Source: Catellatospora paridis (GTDB taxonomy: Bacteria; Actinomycetota; Actinomycetes; Mycobacteriales; Micromonosporaceae). Taken from it: a stretch of 64,000 bases of DNA. How positions within the stretch are numbered: the stretch's first letter is position 1; the number at the start of each line of letters is the position of its first letter. Shown here piece after piece: positions 32,485-40,302 of this stretch. The notes beneath the pieces were generated by a model. It saw only the letters and a program-made list of their open reading frames with translations. It was not told the origin of the DNA and made no database searches. The stretch spans positions 462,228 to 526,227 of the forward strand of contig NZ_ML769316.1 of assembly GCF_009720365.1 (NCBI RefSeq), written 5' to 3'. The position numbers and the translations under genes are program-made.

Positions 32485-33915
32485 GTGAGCAGGTCCGATC
32501 CCCGTTCGCCCCGCCGTGGGCGCACCGCGGTCAGCCTGGCGGCCGTCGCCCTGGTGCTCGCCGGGGGCGGCACCCTCTACCGGGTGTGGCCGGCGAACTC
32601 GACCGCCGGATCCCCCACGGACAGCGCGCAGGACAACCCGCTCACCGTCCGCTACCGCACCGACGGCGCGGCCACGGTGCCGGTGGGCAGACCGTGGCTC
32701 GAAGTGATCAACAATGCCGACGCGCCGGTGTCCCTGCGCGACGTGACGCTGCGGTACTACTTCAGCGCCGACGACGGGGCGGCCTATTCGGCGAACTGCG
32801 TGCAGAGCGCGCTGCGGTGCTCCAGCATCACCCAGACCATCGCGGCGGCGCCGGCTCCGCTGCCGACCGCGAGCCACTACCTGCAGGTCGGTTTCACCGA
32901 GGCGGCCGGCTCCCTGGCCCCCGGCGAGACGAGCCAGGGCATCGGCCTGCAGCTGTACCGGCTCGACCACCGCGACCTCGACCAGAGCGACGACCACTCA
33001 TTCGACGGCTCCATCACCAGCTATGCGCCGTCGCCCCTGGTCACCGCGTACCGCGACGGCGTGCTCAGCTGGGGACGGGAACCCGGCAGCCCCACGGCAT
33101 CCGCGCCGCTCCCGCCCTTCCCCGCGGTGGCCGCCGAACCGGGGGTGCTGTTCGACAACTTCCACTACACCGGAGTCGACGACCCGGCACTGACCGCCAA
33201 CGGCTGGCAGCCCCGCACCGACGGCGGCGGACCCGGCATCAGCGGCAGCTGGTCGACCGACGCGATCAGCTTCCCCGCCGACCCACAGGCGCAGGGCGGA
33301 CAGGCCCTGCAGCTCCAGGTCGTCACGGACGGCACCAGGCAGGGCACCCGGCAGTCCGAACTGGCCGGCAACAGCTTCTTCACCGGCACGCTGGCCGCCC
33401 GGATCCACTTCACCGACCGGCCCGACCGCGGCCGCAACGGCGACCACATCAACGAATCCTTCGCCACGATCTCGCCGACGGCGTCCTCACCCCGATACAG
33501 CGAGCTCGACTTCGAGTACCAGCCCAACGGCGGCTGGGGTGTGCCGGGACCCAAACTCGACACGACCAGCTGGCGCAGCGCCAAGCCCCGCGACCGGGCG
33601 ACCCACGCCCTGCACCGGCGGCTCGACGGCTGGCACATCGTCATGCTCACCGTGGCCGACGGGAAGGTCACCTACTCCGTCGACGGCCGTCAGGTGTTCC
33701 GCAGCGACGGCCGGACGTTCCCCCGCGAAGCCATGCGCATCCACCTGAGCACGTGGCTGGTCGACCTGCCCTTCGCGGGCGACCGCACCTGGAGCATGCG
33801 GGTCGACTGGGTCTACTCGCAGGCCGGCAAGGCGGTGACGGCGGCCGGGGTCAAGCAGGCGGTGAACCGCCTCAGCGCGGCCGGCGTCAACCACCTCGAC
33901 ACCACCGACCGGTGA
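32485..33915 (+). CDS. CBM3-GH16 extracellular beta-glucan-active protein
   Basis: A 476-residue protein. The N-terminal hydrophobic segment (14-35) is a signal anchor or uncleaved signal. A family 3 carbohydrate-binding module (about 50-182) shows NPLTVRYRTDG, LEVINNADAPVSLRDVTLRYYF and the aromatic tail FDGSITSYAP. The C-terminal beta-jelly-roll (about 220-455) has the GH16 catalytic sequence ELDFEY: E340, D342, E344 in the ExDxE arrangement. GTG 32485 has AAGGAG at 5-nt spacing. CBM3 targets cellulose and GH16 cleaves or rearranges beta-1,3/1,4-glucans or galactans. Its divergent position from a processive GT2 suggests remodelling of a self-made polymer. Confidence 0.8.
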   Translation: MSRSDPRSPRRGRTAVSLAAVALVLAGGGTLYRVWPANSTAGSPTDSAQDNPLTVRYRTDGAATVPVGRPWLEVINNADAPVSLRDVTLRYYFSADDGAAYSANCVQSALRCSSITQTIAAAPAPLPTASHYLQVGFTEAAGSLAPGETSQGIGLQLYRLDHRDLDQSDDHSFDGSITSYAPSPLVTAYRDGVLSWGREPGSPTASAPLPPFPAVAAEPGVLFDNFHYTGVDDPALTANGWQPRTDGGGPGISGSWSTDAISFPADPQAQGGQALQLQVVTDGTRQGTRQSELAGNSFFTGTLAARIHFTDRPDRGRNGDHINESFATISPTASSPRYSELDFEYQPNGGWGVPGPKLDTTSWRSAKPRDRATHALHRRLDGWHIVMLTVADGKVTYSVDGRQVFRSDGRTFPREAMRIHLSTWLVDLPFAGDRTWSMRVDWVYSQAGKAVTAAGVKQAVNRLSAAGVNHLDTTDR

Positions 33916-33949
33916 GCGGCATCCGGCCCGCTGCGACCCGCTGACGACG

Positions 33950-33991
33950 GTGCCCGGGGCCTGCTCCGCTCGCGCGGCAGGCCCCGGGCAC
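33950..33991. terminator. Strong bidirectional terminator
   Basis: A perfect 15-bp stem (GTGCCCGGGGCCTGC with its complement) and 12-nt loop lie between the convergent CBM3-GH16 and ABC-exporter genes. Confidence 0.85.
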
Positions 33992-34000
33992 CGGTTGCGG

Positions 34001-34837
34001 TCAGGAGATGTCGCGGGAGCGCGTCAGCAGGGTGCCGACGAGGCCGGTGACGACGGCCCAGCCGACCAGCACCAGCGCGCCGACCCAGTACGCGGGCTGG
34101 CCGGGAAGGTTGGCGCCGCTGGTCATGAGGTTCGACGCCAGCGACGGCATCGCCCACTGGACGTTGGCGAGCCAGTCCCAGTCCAGCGCGGTCACCAGCA
34201 GGTTCACGATGATCGACACGGCGGCCGTGCCTACCGTGTAGACGACCATCGCGGTGATGGTGGCGCCGATCTGGCTGCGGATGAGCACCCCGATGCCGAT
34301 GCCGATCAGGGCCCACAGCGCGTACGCCAGGCCGTTGAGCAGGACGGCCCGGATGACCTCACTGTCGCCCAGGACCGGGGTGATGCCCTCGGACTCGAGG
34401 AAGATCGCGGTCGCCGGCACGGTCAGCGCCGTGGTCACCAGCCACAGCACGATGCCGAAGATGCCGCCCGCCACCGCCTTGGCCACGATCACCGAGGTCC
34501 GGTGCGGGGTCGCCAGGAACGTCGTCGTCGCGGTCTGGTGGTGGAACTCGTTCGTCACGGTGATGATGCCCAGGAGCATGACGAACATCAGCCCGAAGTA
34601 CTGCCCCGAGGTGACCATGTAGGAGGTCAGCGCGACGGGATCGGCCAGGGCCTTCAGCACCGCGGCCTGCTCGGGGTCCATGGTCTGGCCCGCCTCGGTG
34701 GGCGGCTGCAGCACGAAGTGCATGTTCAGCGCGTTGGCCGCGAACGCCACCACGAGCAGGCCCACCGCGCCGAGCGCGAACAGCCACCACACGTTGGTCG
34801 TACGGATCTTCAGGAATTCGCTGCGGACGAGCCTCAC
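34001..34837 (-). CDS. ABC-2 type exporter permease
   Basis: A 278-residue inner-membrane protein with six predicted TM segments. SEFLKIRTTNVWW at the N-terminus, ITVTNEFHHQTATTTFLATPHR between TM2 and TM3, and the LTRSRDIS C-terminus are typical of BcrB/NosY-like permeases beside drug or lantibiotic-immunity ATPases in actinomycetes. It overlaps the ATPase stop by 4 bp. With the ATPase it would form a dimeric exporter; the cargo is unknown. Confidence 0.88.
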   Translation of the reverse strand: MRLVRSEFLKIRTTNVWWLFALGAVGLLVVAFAANALNMHFVLQPPTEAGQTMDPEQAAVLKALADPVALTSYMVTSGQYFGLMFVMLLGIITVTNEFHHQTATTTFLATPHRTSVIVAKAVAGGIFGIVLWLVTTALTVPATAIFLESEGITPVLGDSEVIRAVLLNGLAYALWALIGIGIGVLIRSQIGATITAMVVYTVGTAAVSIIVNLLVTALDWDWLANVQWAMPSLASNLMTSGANLPGQPAYWVGALVLVGWAVVTGLVGTLLTRSRDIS

Positions 34838-35751
34838 CGGATCGCCTCCTTGCCCGCTGTGAGGTCGAGGAAGACGCGCTCCAGGTCGGGGCGTTCGGTG
34901 ACCAGTTCGTGGATGGCGACCCCGGCGCGCAGCGCGGCGTCGCCGACCTGCTCGGCGGTGACGCCGGTCAGCACCAGCGCGCCGTCGTCGCCACGGCTGC
35001 TGCCGACGCCGTCGAGCGCGCCGAGCAGCGTGTCGGGGTGCGGGGTGCGCACGCGTACCGTGCCCACATTGCCCGCGTTGCCCATCACCTCGGCGACCGG
35101 GCCCTGCGCCACCAGCCGGCCCGCCGCGATGATGACGACGTCGTCGGCGAGCAGCTCCATCTCCGACAGCAGGTGGCTGGAGACCAGGATGGTGCGGCCT
35201 TCGCCGGCGAGTTTCTGCAGCAGGTCACGCATCCAGCGGATGCCCTCGGGGTCCAGTCCGTTGGCCGGCTCGTCGAGGATGAGCACCCGCGGGTCGCCGA
35301 GCATCGCCGCGGCGATGCCGAGCCGCTGCCGCATACCCAGCGAGTAGCCCTTGAACTTGCGCTTGGCCGCGGGGGTCAGCCCGACCAGCTCCATCGCCTC
35401 GTCGGCGCGGGAGGCCGGCAGACCGGCGGCGGCGCAGATGACCCGCAGGTGGTTGCGGCCGGTGCGGCCCTTGTGCGCGCTCGACGCCTCCAGCACGGCG
35501 CCGACCGCGCGCAGCGGCTCGGCGAGGTCGGCGTAGCGGGAGCCGCCGATCGTCGCGGTGCCCGCGTTGGGCGACACCAGATTCAGGATCATTCGTAGCG
35601 TAGTGGTCTTGCCTGCGCCGTTCGGTCCGAGGAAGCCGGTCACACGTCCCGGCTTGATGGTGAACGAGAGTCCGTCGACGGCTTTGACCTGTTTGTAATG
35701 TTTGGTCAAGCCGGACACGACGATCTCACCATCGGTGATCACATTGCCCAT
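34834..35751 (-). CDS. ABC exporter ATPase, BcrA/DrrA type
   Basis: A 305-residue ATPase. Walker A is GPNGAGKTT, the signature YSLGMRQRLG is the BcrA/NatA variant of LSGGQ, Walker B is VLILDEP with ANGLDPEG, and the H-loop is SSHLLSEM. A C-terminal regulatory region (about 215-305) follows. ATG 35751 gives a normal length; ATG 35787, preceded by ACGGAA, would add 12 residues. It is first in the operon with the permease and diverges from a serine hydrolase, so self-resistance or envelope-stress export is plausible. Confidence 0.9.
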   Translation of the reverse strand: MGNVITDGEIVVSGLTKHYKQVKAVDGLSFTIKPGRVTGFLGPNGAGKTTTLRMILNLVSPNAGTATIGGSRYADLAEPLRAVGAVLEASSAHKGRTGRNHLRVICAAAGLPASRADEAMELVGLTPAAKRKFKGYSLGMRQRLGIAAAMLGDPRVLILDEPANGLDPEGIRWMRDLLQKLAGEGRTILVSSHLLSEMELLADDVVIIAAGRLVAQGPVAEVMGNAGNVGTVRVRTPHPDTLLGALDGVGSSRGDDGALVLTGVTAEQVGDAALRAGVAIHELVTERPDLERVFLDLTAGKEAIR

Positions 35752-35996
35752 CCGCACAGTGTGCTTGGCCGGGGCAAGTACGGCCATCGCGATTCCGTCA
35801 CGATTCCACCACTGGCTGTCGTGGCCTGCCACCGGTTCCGGCTCCACCCGACGGCGATGAGAGTGCTGGGGCGCACCCTCCGCCGCCAGGACGACAGCAG
35901 GGTCCTCCCCGGGGCCGATGACCGCCTCCCTCGCCGGACTGACGGCACGCGCGCGCAGACGGGGCAGCATGGGCATCTGTCCAAAGGGGAGGAACG

Positions 35997-37178
35997 ATGT
36001 CCAGAACGCCCATCCGTGCCGCATTCGGCGCCGCCGTCACGCTGATCCTGCTGGCCGGTGCCGCACCCGCCGGCGCCGCCATCGGCGCCACTCTGCGACC
36101 GCAACTGGAGGCGATCACCGCCGCCGGCATGCCCGGCGTGTTCGCCGAGGCCGTCGACGGCCGTCACCGGCAGTCCGCGGCCGCCGGCGTCGCCGACGTC
36201 AGCACCGGCGCACCCACCCGGCCCGGCATGCGCCACCGCGTCGGCAGCATCACGAAGACCTTCACCGCGACGGTCCTGCTCCAGCTCGCCGGACAGGGCC
36301 GGCTGCGGCTCGACGCACCGATCGGCCGCTACCTGCCGGCGTACGCCGTCGACGGGGTCACCGTCCGGATGCTGCTCAACCACACCAGCGGCATCGCCGA
36401 CTACGACCACGTCATCTTCGCCACCGACGCCTCGCTGGAGCAGAACCGTCACCGCACGTTCACCCCGGCCGAGCTCGCCGCGATCGGGCTGGGCCAACCC
36501 GCCACGGGCGCACCGGGCGCGGCCTGGTCCTACTCCAACACCAACTACGTGCTCGCCGGGATGATCCTGGAGAAGATCACGGGACGGTCCGTGGCACACG
36601 AGATCACCAAGCGGATCATCCGTCCGCTGGGCCTGCGCCACACCTACCTGCCCGGCACCGGCACCCGCATCCACGGCCCGCACGCCGCCGCCTACATCCC
36701 CTGGTACGACGGCACGCTGCTCGACTTCGCCGACTACAACATGTCCTGGGCGTGGGCCGCCGGCGAGCTCGTCTCCACCACCGGCGACCTCAACACGTTC
36801 TACCGGGCGCTGCTGACCGGTAGGCTGCTGCGGCCCGCTCAGCTCGCCGAGATGCAGACGACGGTGCCGTGGGTGCCCGGCGCGCCGGAGTACGGCGGCT
36901 ACGGCCTCGGCCTGTACTCGAACGCGCTGCCGTGCGGGCTGGCCTGGGGGCATGACGGCCTCGTGCTCGGCCACGCCACCATCTCCTGGCACAGCCCCGA
37001 CGGCCGCCGCCAGGTCACCGTCGCGCAGAACATGACCCACTACGTCGCGCCCGGGCAGCCCGACCCGATCGCCGACGCCACCATCGCGATGCTGATCGCG
37101 CAGCTGTGCGGCGAGCAGTCGGCCGCGGCCCGCACCGCCGCGCACCCGCACTTCGCCGACCAGGCCTTCCGCCGCTGA
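35997..37178 (+). CDS. Secreted beta-lactamase-family serine hydrolase (D-Ala-D-Ala carboxypeptidase-like)
   Basis: A 393-residue exported enzyme. Sec signal peptide (1-28, ending PAGAA). Class C/DD-peptidase fold with S84-I-T-K87 (SxxK), Y179-S-N181 (YxN) and H318-D-G in place of KTG. These are the catalytic triad motifs of Streptomyces R61-type DD-carboxypeptidases and esterase EstB relatives. The ATG follows GGGGAGGA. Substrate could be peptidoglycan stem peptides or small esters. It stands alone between divergent and convergent neighbours and ends at a strong hairpin. Confidence 0.9.
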   Translation: MSRTPIRAAFGAAVTLILLAGAAPAGAAIGATLRPQLEAITAAGMPGVFAEAVDGRHRQSAAAGVADVSTGAPTRPGMRHRVGSITKTFTATVLLQLAGQGRLRLDAPIGRYLPAYAVDGVTVRMLLNHTSGIADYDHVIFATDASLEQNRHRTFTPAELAAIGLGQPATGAPGAAWSYSNTNYVLAGMILEKITGRSVAHEITKRIIRPLGLRHTYLPGTGTRIHGPHAAAYIPWYDGTLLDFADYNMSWAWAAGELVSTTGDLNTFYRALLTGRLLRPAQLAEMQTTVPWVPGAPEYGGYGLGLYSNALPCGLAWGHDGLVLGHATISWHSPDGRRQVTVAQNMTHYVAPGQPDPIADATIAMLIAQLCGEQSAAARTAAHPHFADQAFRR

Positions 37179-37183
37179 GTCAG

Positions 37184-37216
37184 GCCGGCGCGGCACGGGT
37201 TCCGTGCCGCGCCGGC
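37184..37216. terminator. Strong bidirectional terminator
   Basis: A perfect 15-bp stem (GCCGGCGCGGCACGG with its complement) and 3-nt loop lie 6 bp past the hydrolase stop, facing the convergent yibE/F gene. Confidence 0.85.
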
Positions 37217-37273
37217 GTCTGCGCCGCCCGGGTAGGTCTCGCGGACCCGGTGGCGGTTCCGGCAAGGGGCGGA

Positions 37274-38623
37274 TCAGACCGTTCTGTCGTGCTCCGCCCA
37301 CGCCCGTGTCGGCTGCGGGTGCGCGTCGTGGTCGGCAGGCAAGCCCCACGCCTGTTCAAGATCGTCGACTCGCCGAGGCCGCACCCGCCGAAGCGCCGGC
37401 GCGTCGCCCGTCCCGCGGCTGACCAGGGCGGCCAGCGCGGTGGTGATCGGCACCGCGGCGATCAGGCCGATCGTGCCGACCGCCGAGCGCACGATCTCCT
37501 GCGCCAGGAACTCGTTGGTCAGCATCTGCCCCAGCGGCGCGCCGCCCGCGGTCAGCAGCAGCAGGGTGGGCAGCGACGCACCGGCGTACGCCAACACGAT
37601 GGTGTTGATGACCGAGGTGATGTGCGCCCGGCCGACCCGCGACGCCGCCCGGTAGAGGCCGGTGAACCCCAGCTTCGGGTTGGCGGCCGCGAGTTCGGTG
37701 ACGGTGTAGGCCTGGGTGACGGTGACGTCGTCGAGCACGCCGAGCGCGCCGATGAGGATGCCGGCCAGCAGCAGGCCCGCCATGTCGATGTCGGCGTTGA
37801 CGAACGTGACGTACATCGACTCCTCGCTGGCCATGCCCGTCAGGTGCAGCAGCGACACCGACAGCGCCGACAGGCCGCCGGTCAGCGCGAGGGCGGTCAG
37901 CGTACCCAGCACCGCCATCGAGGTGGGGGCGTTGATGCCGTGGGTGAGGTAGAGCACCACCAGCATGATCACCGCCGAGCCGACGATGGCGACAAGCAGC
38001 GGCGAACTGCCCTGCAGGATCGCCGGGACCACGAACATCAGCAGCACCGCGAACGTGAACGCGAGCCCGACCAGTGCGAACACGCCCCGCCAGCGGCCGA
38101 ACGCGATCACCGCGCCGACGAACGCCAGGGCCAGCGCCCACAGTCCGTCGGTGCGGTCATGGTCGACGATATCGTATTTGATCACGCCTTCCTGGTCGAA
38201 CGACTCGGTCTCCATCACGATGATCTTGTCGCCGGCCTCGACCTCGGCCGCCCCCGGACCCGACGGGATCGAGGTGGTGACCACCTTGCCGTCGGCGAGC
38301 CGCACGACCACCTCTCCGCACGCCGGTGGCGCGGTCTGGTCCGGGGTCTGCGCCGGCGGCTCGGCGGCGTCGGCGCAGTCGACGACACGCACGGCCGCCA
38401 CGACGCCGTCGTGGCTGACGGCCCCGGTCCAGGGCTCGGTCTTGAGGTCGCCTGGCCACAGCAGGAGCAGGCCGACGAGGGTGGCCACCGCCGCGGGGAC
38501 CAGCGCGAGCACCGTCAGCCGGGTGGCCCGCCGACTCACCGGAACGCCGGAGTGGGAGTGGGAATGGGAGTGGGAGTGACCGGGGTCACCGGCGACGGTG
38601 TCCGGGTCGTGCGAGGGGGTCAC
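37274..38623 (-). CDS. YibE/F-family multipass membrane protein with a His-Ser tract
   Basis: A 449-residue membrane protein. GTG 38623 has GAGGAG at 6-nt spacing, so it was preferred to GTG 38683. The N-terminus carries five alternating His-Ser pairs (residues 16-25), then TM1 and an extracytoplasmic domain (about 55-140) with DCAD and CGEVVV cysteines. At least seven more TM segments contain family landmarks VGLAFTFAVLLMFVVPAIL, THGINAPTSMAVLGT, DIDMAGLLLAGILIGALGVLDDVTVTQ and NEFLAQEIVRS. The biochemical role of YibE/F is not established. The His tract could bind divalent metal. Confidence 0.88.
   Translation of the reverse strand: MTPSHDPDTVAGDPGHSHSHSHSHSGVPVSRRATRLTVLALVPAAVATLVGLLLLWPGDLKTEPWTGAVSHDGVVAAVRVVDCADAAEPPAQTPDQTAPPACGEVVVRLADGKVVTTSIPSGPGAAEVEAGDKIIVMETESFDQEGVIKYDIVDHDRTDGLWALALAFVGAVIAFGRWRGVFALVGLAFTFAVLLMFVVPAILQGSSPLLVAIVGSAVIMLVVLYLTHGINAPTSMAVLGTLTALALTGGLSALSVSLLHLTGMASEESMYVTFVNADIDMAGLLLAGILIGALGVLDDVTVTQAYTVTELAAANPKLGFTGLYRAASRVGRAHITSVINTIVLAYAGASLPTLLLLTAGGAPLGQMLTNEFLAQEIVRSAVGTIGLIAAVPITTALAALVSRGTGDAPALRRVRPRRVDDLEQAWGLPADHDAHPQPTRAWAEHDRTV
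38549..38578. repeat. Hexanucleotide repeat encoding (His-Ser)5, with G-quadruplex pattern
   Basis: The plus strand has four GGG runs separated by exactly three bases (38554-38574), a textbook G-quadruplex motif. On the coding strand the same tract encodes His-Ser five times. Such short tandem repeats can vary in copy number by slippage. Confidence 0.7.
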
Positions 38624-38873
38624 CGGGGGCTCCTCGGCGGTTCGGCGGCCGCGCTGCCCGGGGGCGGGCCCATGCGGCGTCACTGTCAGCGGCCGGCCAA
38701 GTAAAGCACGCAGCTCAGGATGGCGCTCATGGCGATGAAGAGCGTCATCGCGCCGCCCGGCCGCGTGGGCGCAAACCCACCTCCCCCGCGCACGGAGTCA
38801 GGAGCACCCGCTTGTCGAGGTGCCTCGCCGACGCATCGGCCGCGAGGGCGTCCGATGTGGTCGGGTAAGAAAG

Positions 38874-38902
38874 TTGTCGGGCGGGCCGCGGGCCCATAGC
38901 GT
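38874..38902 (+). promoter_or_regulatory. Candidate promoter of ltrA
   Basis: TTGTCG (38874-38879) and TAGCGT (38897-38902) are separated by 17 bp and would give a leader of about 23 nt carrying the AGGGAG ribosome site. The rest of the 308-bp gap 38624-38931 shows nothing else recognisable. Confidence 0.5.
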
Positions 38903-38931
38903 TGCCGGGCAGCCTCACCACAGGGAGCCTC

Positions 38932-40146
38932 GTGAATCACCCGCCGCTCGCCGCAGACCCCGTCGTCGACACCCCGGCCGCTCCGGCCGCGCACCACGAG
39001 GAGCAGCGGGTCGCCTGGGCCGAGCTGTTCTTCGACCTGATCTGGGTGTTCGCGATCACCCAGATCACCACCACCCTGGCCGGCGCGCACAGCGTGGGTG
39101 AGGCGGCCCGCGCCGTGCTGCTGTTCCTGCCGCTGTGGTGGGGCTGGGTCGGCACGACACTGGTCGCGAACCTGGCCGGCAGCCGTGTCGACCGGGCCGC
39201 GGGCCGGCTCGTGCTGTTCGGCGCCGCCGGCTGCGGCCTGCTGGTGTCCGTGTCGATCGGGCAGGCCTACGGCGACCACGCGATCCTGTTCGCCGTCGCC
39301 TACGCCGTGCTGCGGCTGGTCCTGTGGGCGGTCCGCAGTGGACTGTCCGGTGCGTCCTGGCGCCCCGCGCTGGAGCCGTTCGCGGTCGCGCTGTTCGTCA
39401 GCGCCCCGCTCTACCTGGCCGGCGCCGTGCTCGGCGGCCCGTGGCAGACCGCGCTGTGGGTGAGCGCCGCGCTCATCGAGCTCAGCAGCCCGCGGCTGCT
39501 CCGCCGGAGCCTGAGCGAGCTGCGGTTCGAGACCGCGCACCTGCCCGAGCGGTTCGGCCTGGTGCTGATCATCGCGCTGGGCGAGACCGTGGTGGCCACC
39601 GGGAACCAGGCCGCCGCGGGCCGACTCGGCCCGGCGGAGCTGGTCGCGCTGCTGCTCGCGTTCACGCTGATCGTGCTGCTGTGGTGGACGTACTTCCACT
39701 ACGGCGCACCGGCGGTGCGGCACAGCCTGGAGCACACCCCCGCGCAGTCGCGCATCGTCACCGACGTGTTCAGCTACGCCCACCTCGGCTACGTCGTGGC
39801 GATCGTGGCGGTCGCGGTCGGCCTGAAGAAGCTGCTCGCCCATCCCCTGGACGTGCCGCACAGCCTGCCCGAGCTGCTGCTGGCCCCCGGTGTCGCGCTG
39901 TACCTGTCGGGGTTCTGCTACGCGCGCTGGCGCATGTTCGGCGCGGCGACCCTGCAGCGCTCCGCCGCCGCGGTCAGCTGCTGCGCCATCGCCGCTGCTG
40001 CCGTCGTGCTGCCGATCGTCGCGACGGCCGCGCTGCTGGTCGCCGTCCTGCTCGCGCTCAACGGTTTCGAGGCCTGGCTCATCCGTACGCACCGGCCCCT
40101 GCCGCTGCTGCGGATGCCCGGCCGGAGGGCCTCCGCCGAGGTTTGA
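38932..40146 (+). CDS. ltrA: Low-temperature-requirement A (LtrA) family membrane protein
   Basis: A 404-residue multipass membrane protein of the bacterial LtrA family. WAELFFDLIWVFAITQ is the family's N-terminal signature. RFGLVLIIALGETVVATG and WWTYFHYGAP are also diagnostic, and 10-12 TM segments are evident. GTG 38932 follows AGGGAG. LtrA was named from a cold-sensitive Listeria mutant; its biochemical role is unknown. A structured leader or terminator region follows at 40190. Confidence 0.9.
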   Translation: MNHPPLAADPVVDTPAAPAAHHEEQRVAWAELFFDLIWVFAITQITTTLAGAHSVGEAARAVLLFLPLWWGWVGTTLVANLAGSRVDRAAGRLVLFGAAGCGLLVSVSIGQAYGDHAILFAVAYAVLRLVLWAVRSGLSGASWRPALEPFAVALFVSAPLYLAGAVLGGPWQTALWVSAALIELSSPRLLRRSLSELRFETAHLPERFGLVLIIALGETVVATGNQAAAGRLGPAELVALLLAFTLIVLLWWTYFHYGAPAVRHSLEHTPAQSRIVTDVFSYAHLGYVVAIVAVAVGLKKLLAHPLDVPHSLPELLLAPGVALYLSGFCYARWRMFGAATLQRSAAAVSCCAIAAAAVVLPIVATAALLVAVLLALNGFEAWLIRTHRPLPLLRMPGRRASAEV

Positions 40147-40189
40147 CGCGCCTGATCGTGGCGTGACGGCGCGGCCGGCTGGGCATGAG

Positions 40190-40241
40190 GGTGTCGGACC
40201 GGCTTGCCGGCGGGTCACTCGGGTCCGACACCGAGTGGCCC
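40190..40241 (+). promoter_or_regulatory. Two mutually exclusive hairpins (attenuator-like)
   Basis: Arm 40190-40200 pairs perfectly with 40222-40232 (11 bp). Arm 40212-40221 pairs with 40232-40241 (10 bp, one G-U). The second hairpin needs the right arm of the first as its loop, so only one can form. It lies 44 bp after ltrA and 62 bp before the SNF2 start. Confidence 0.45.
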
Positions 40242-40302
40242 GCGCCGCGGGAGTAGTCCAGGGTCCGTGCCGTCCGGCGCGGCGGGGTGAAAGGAGGTCA
40301 CG

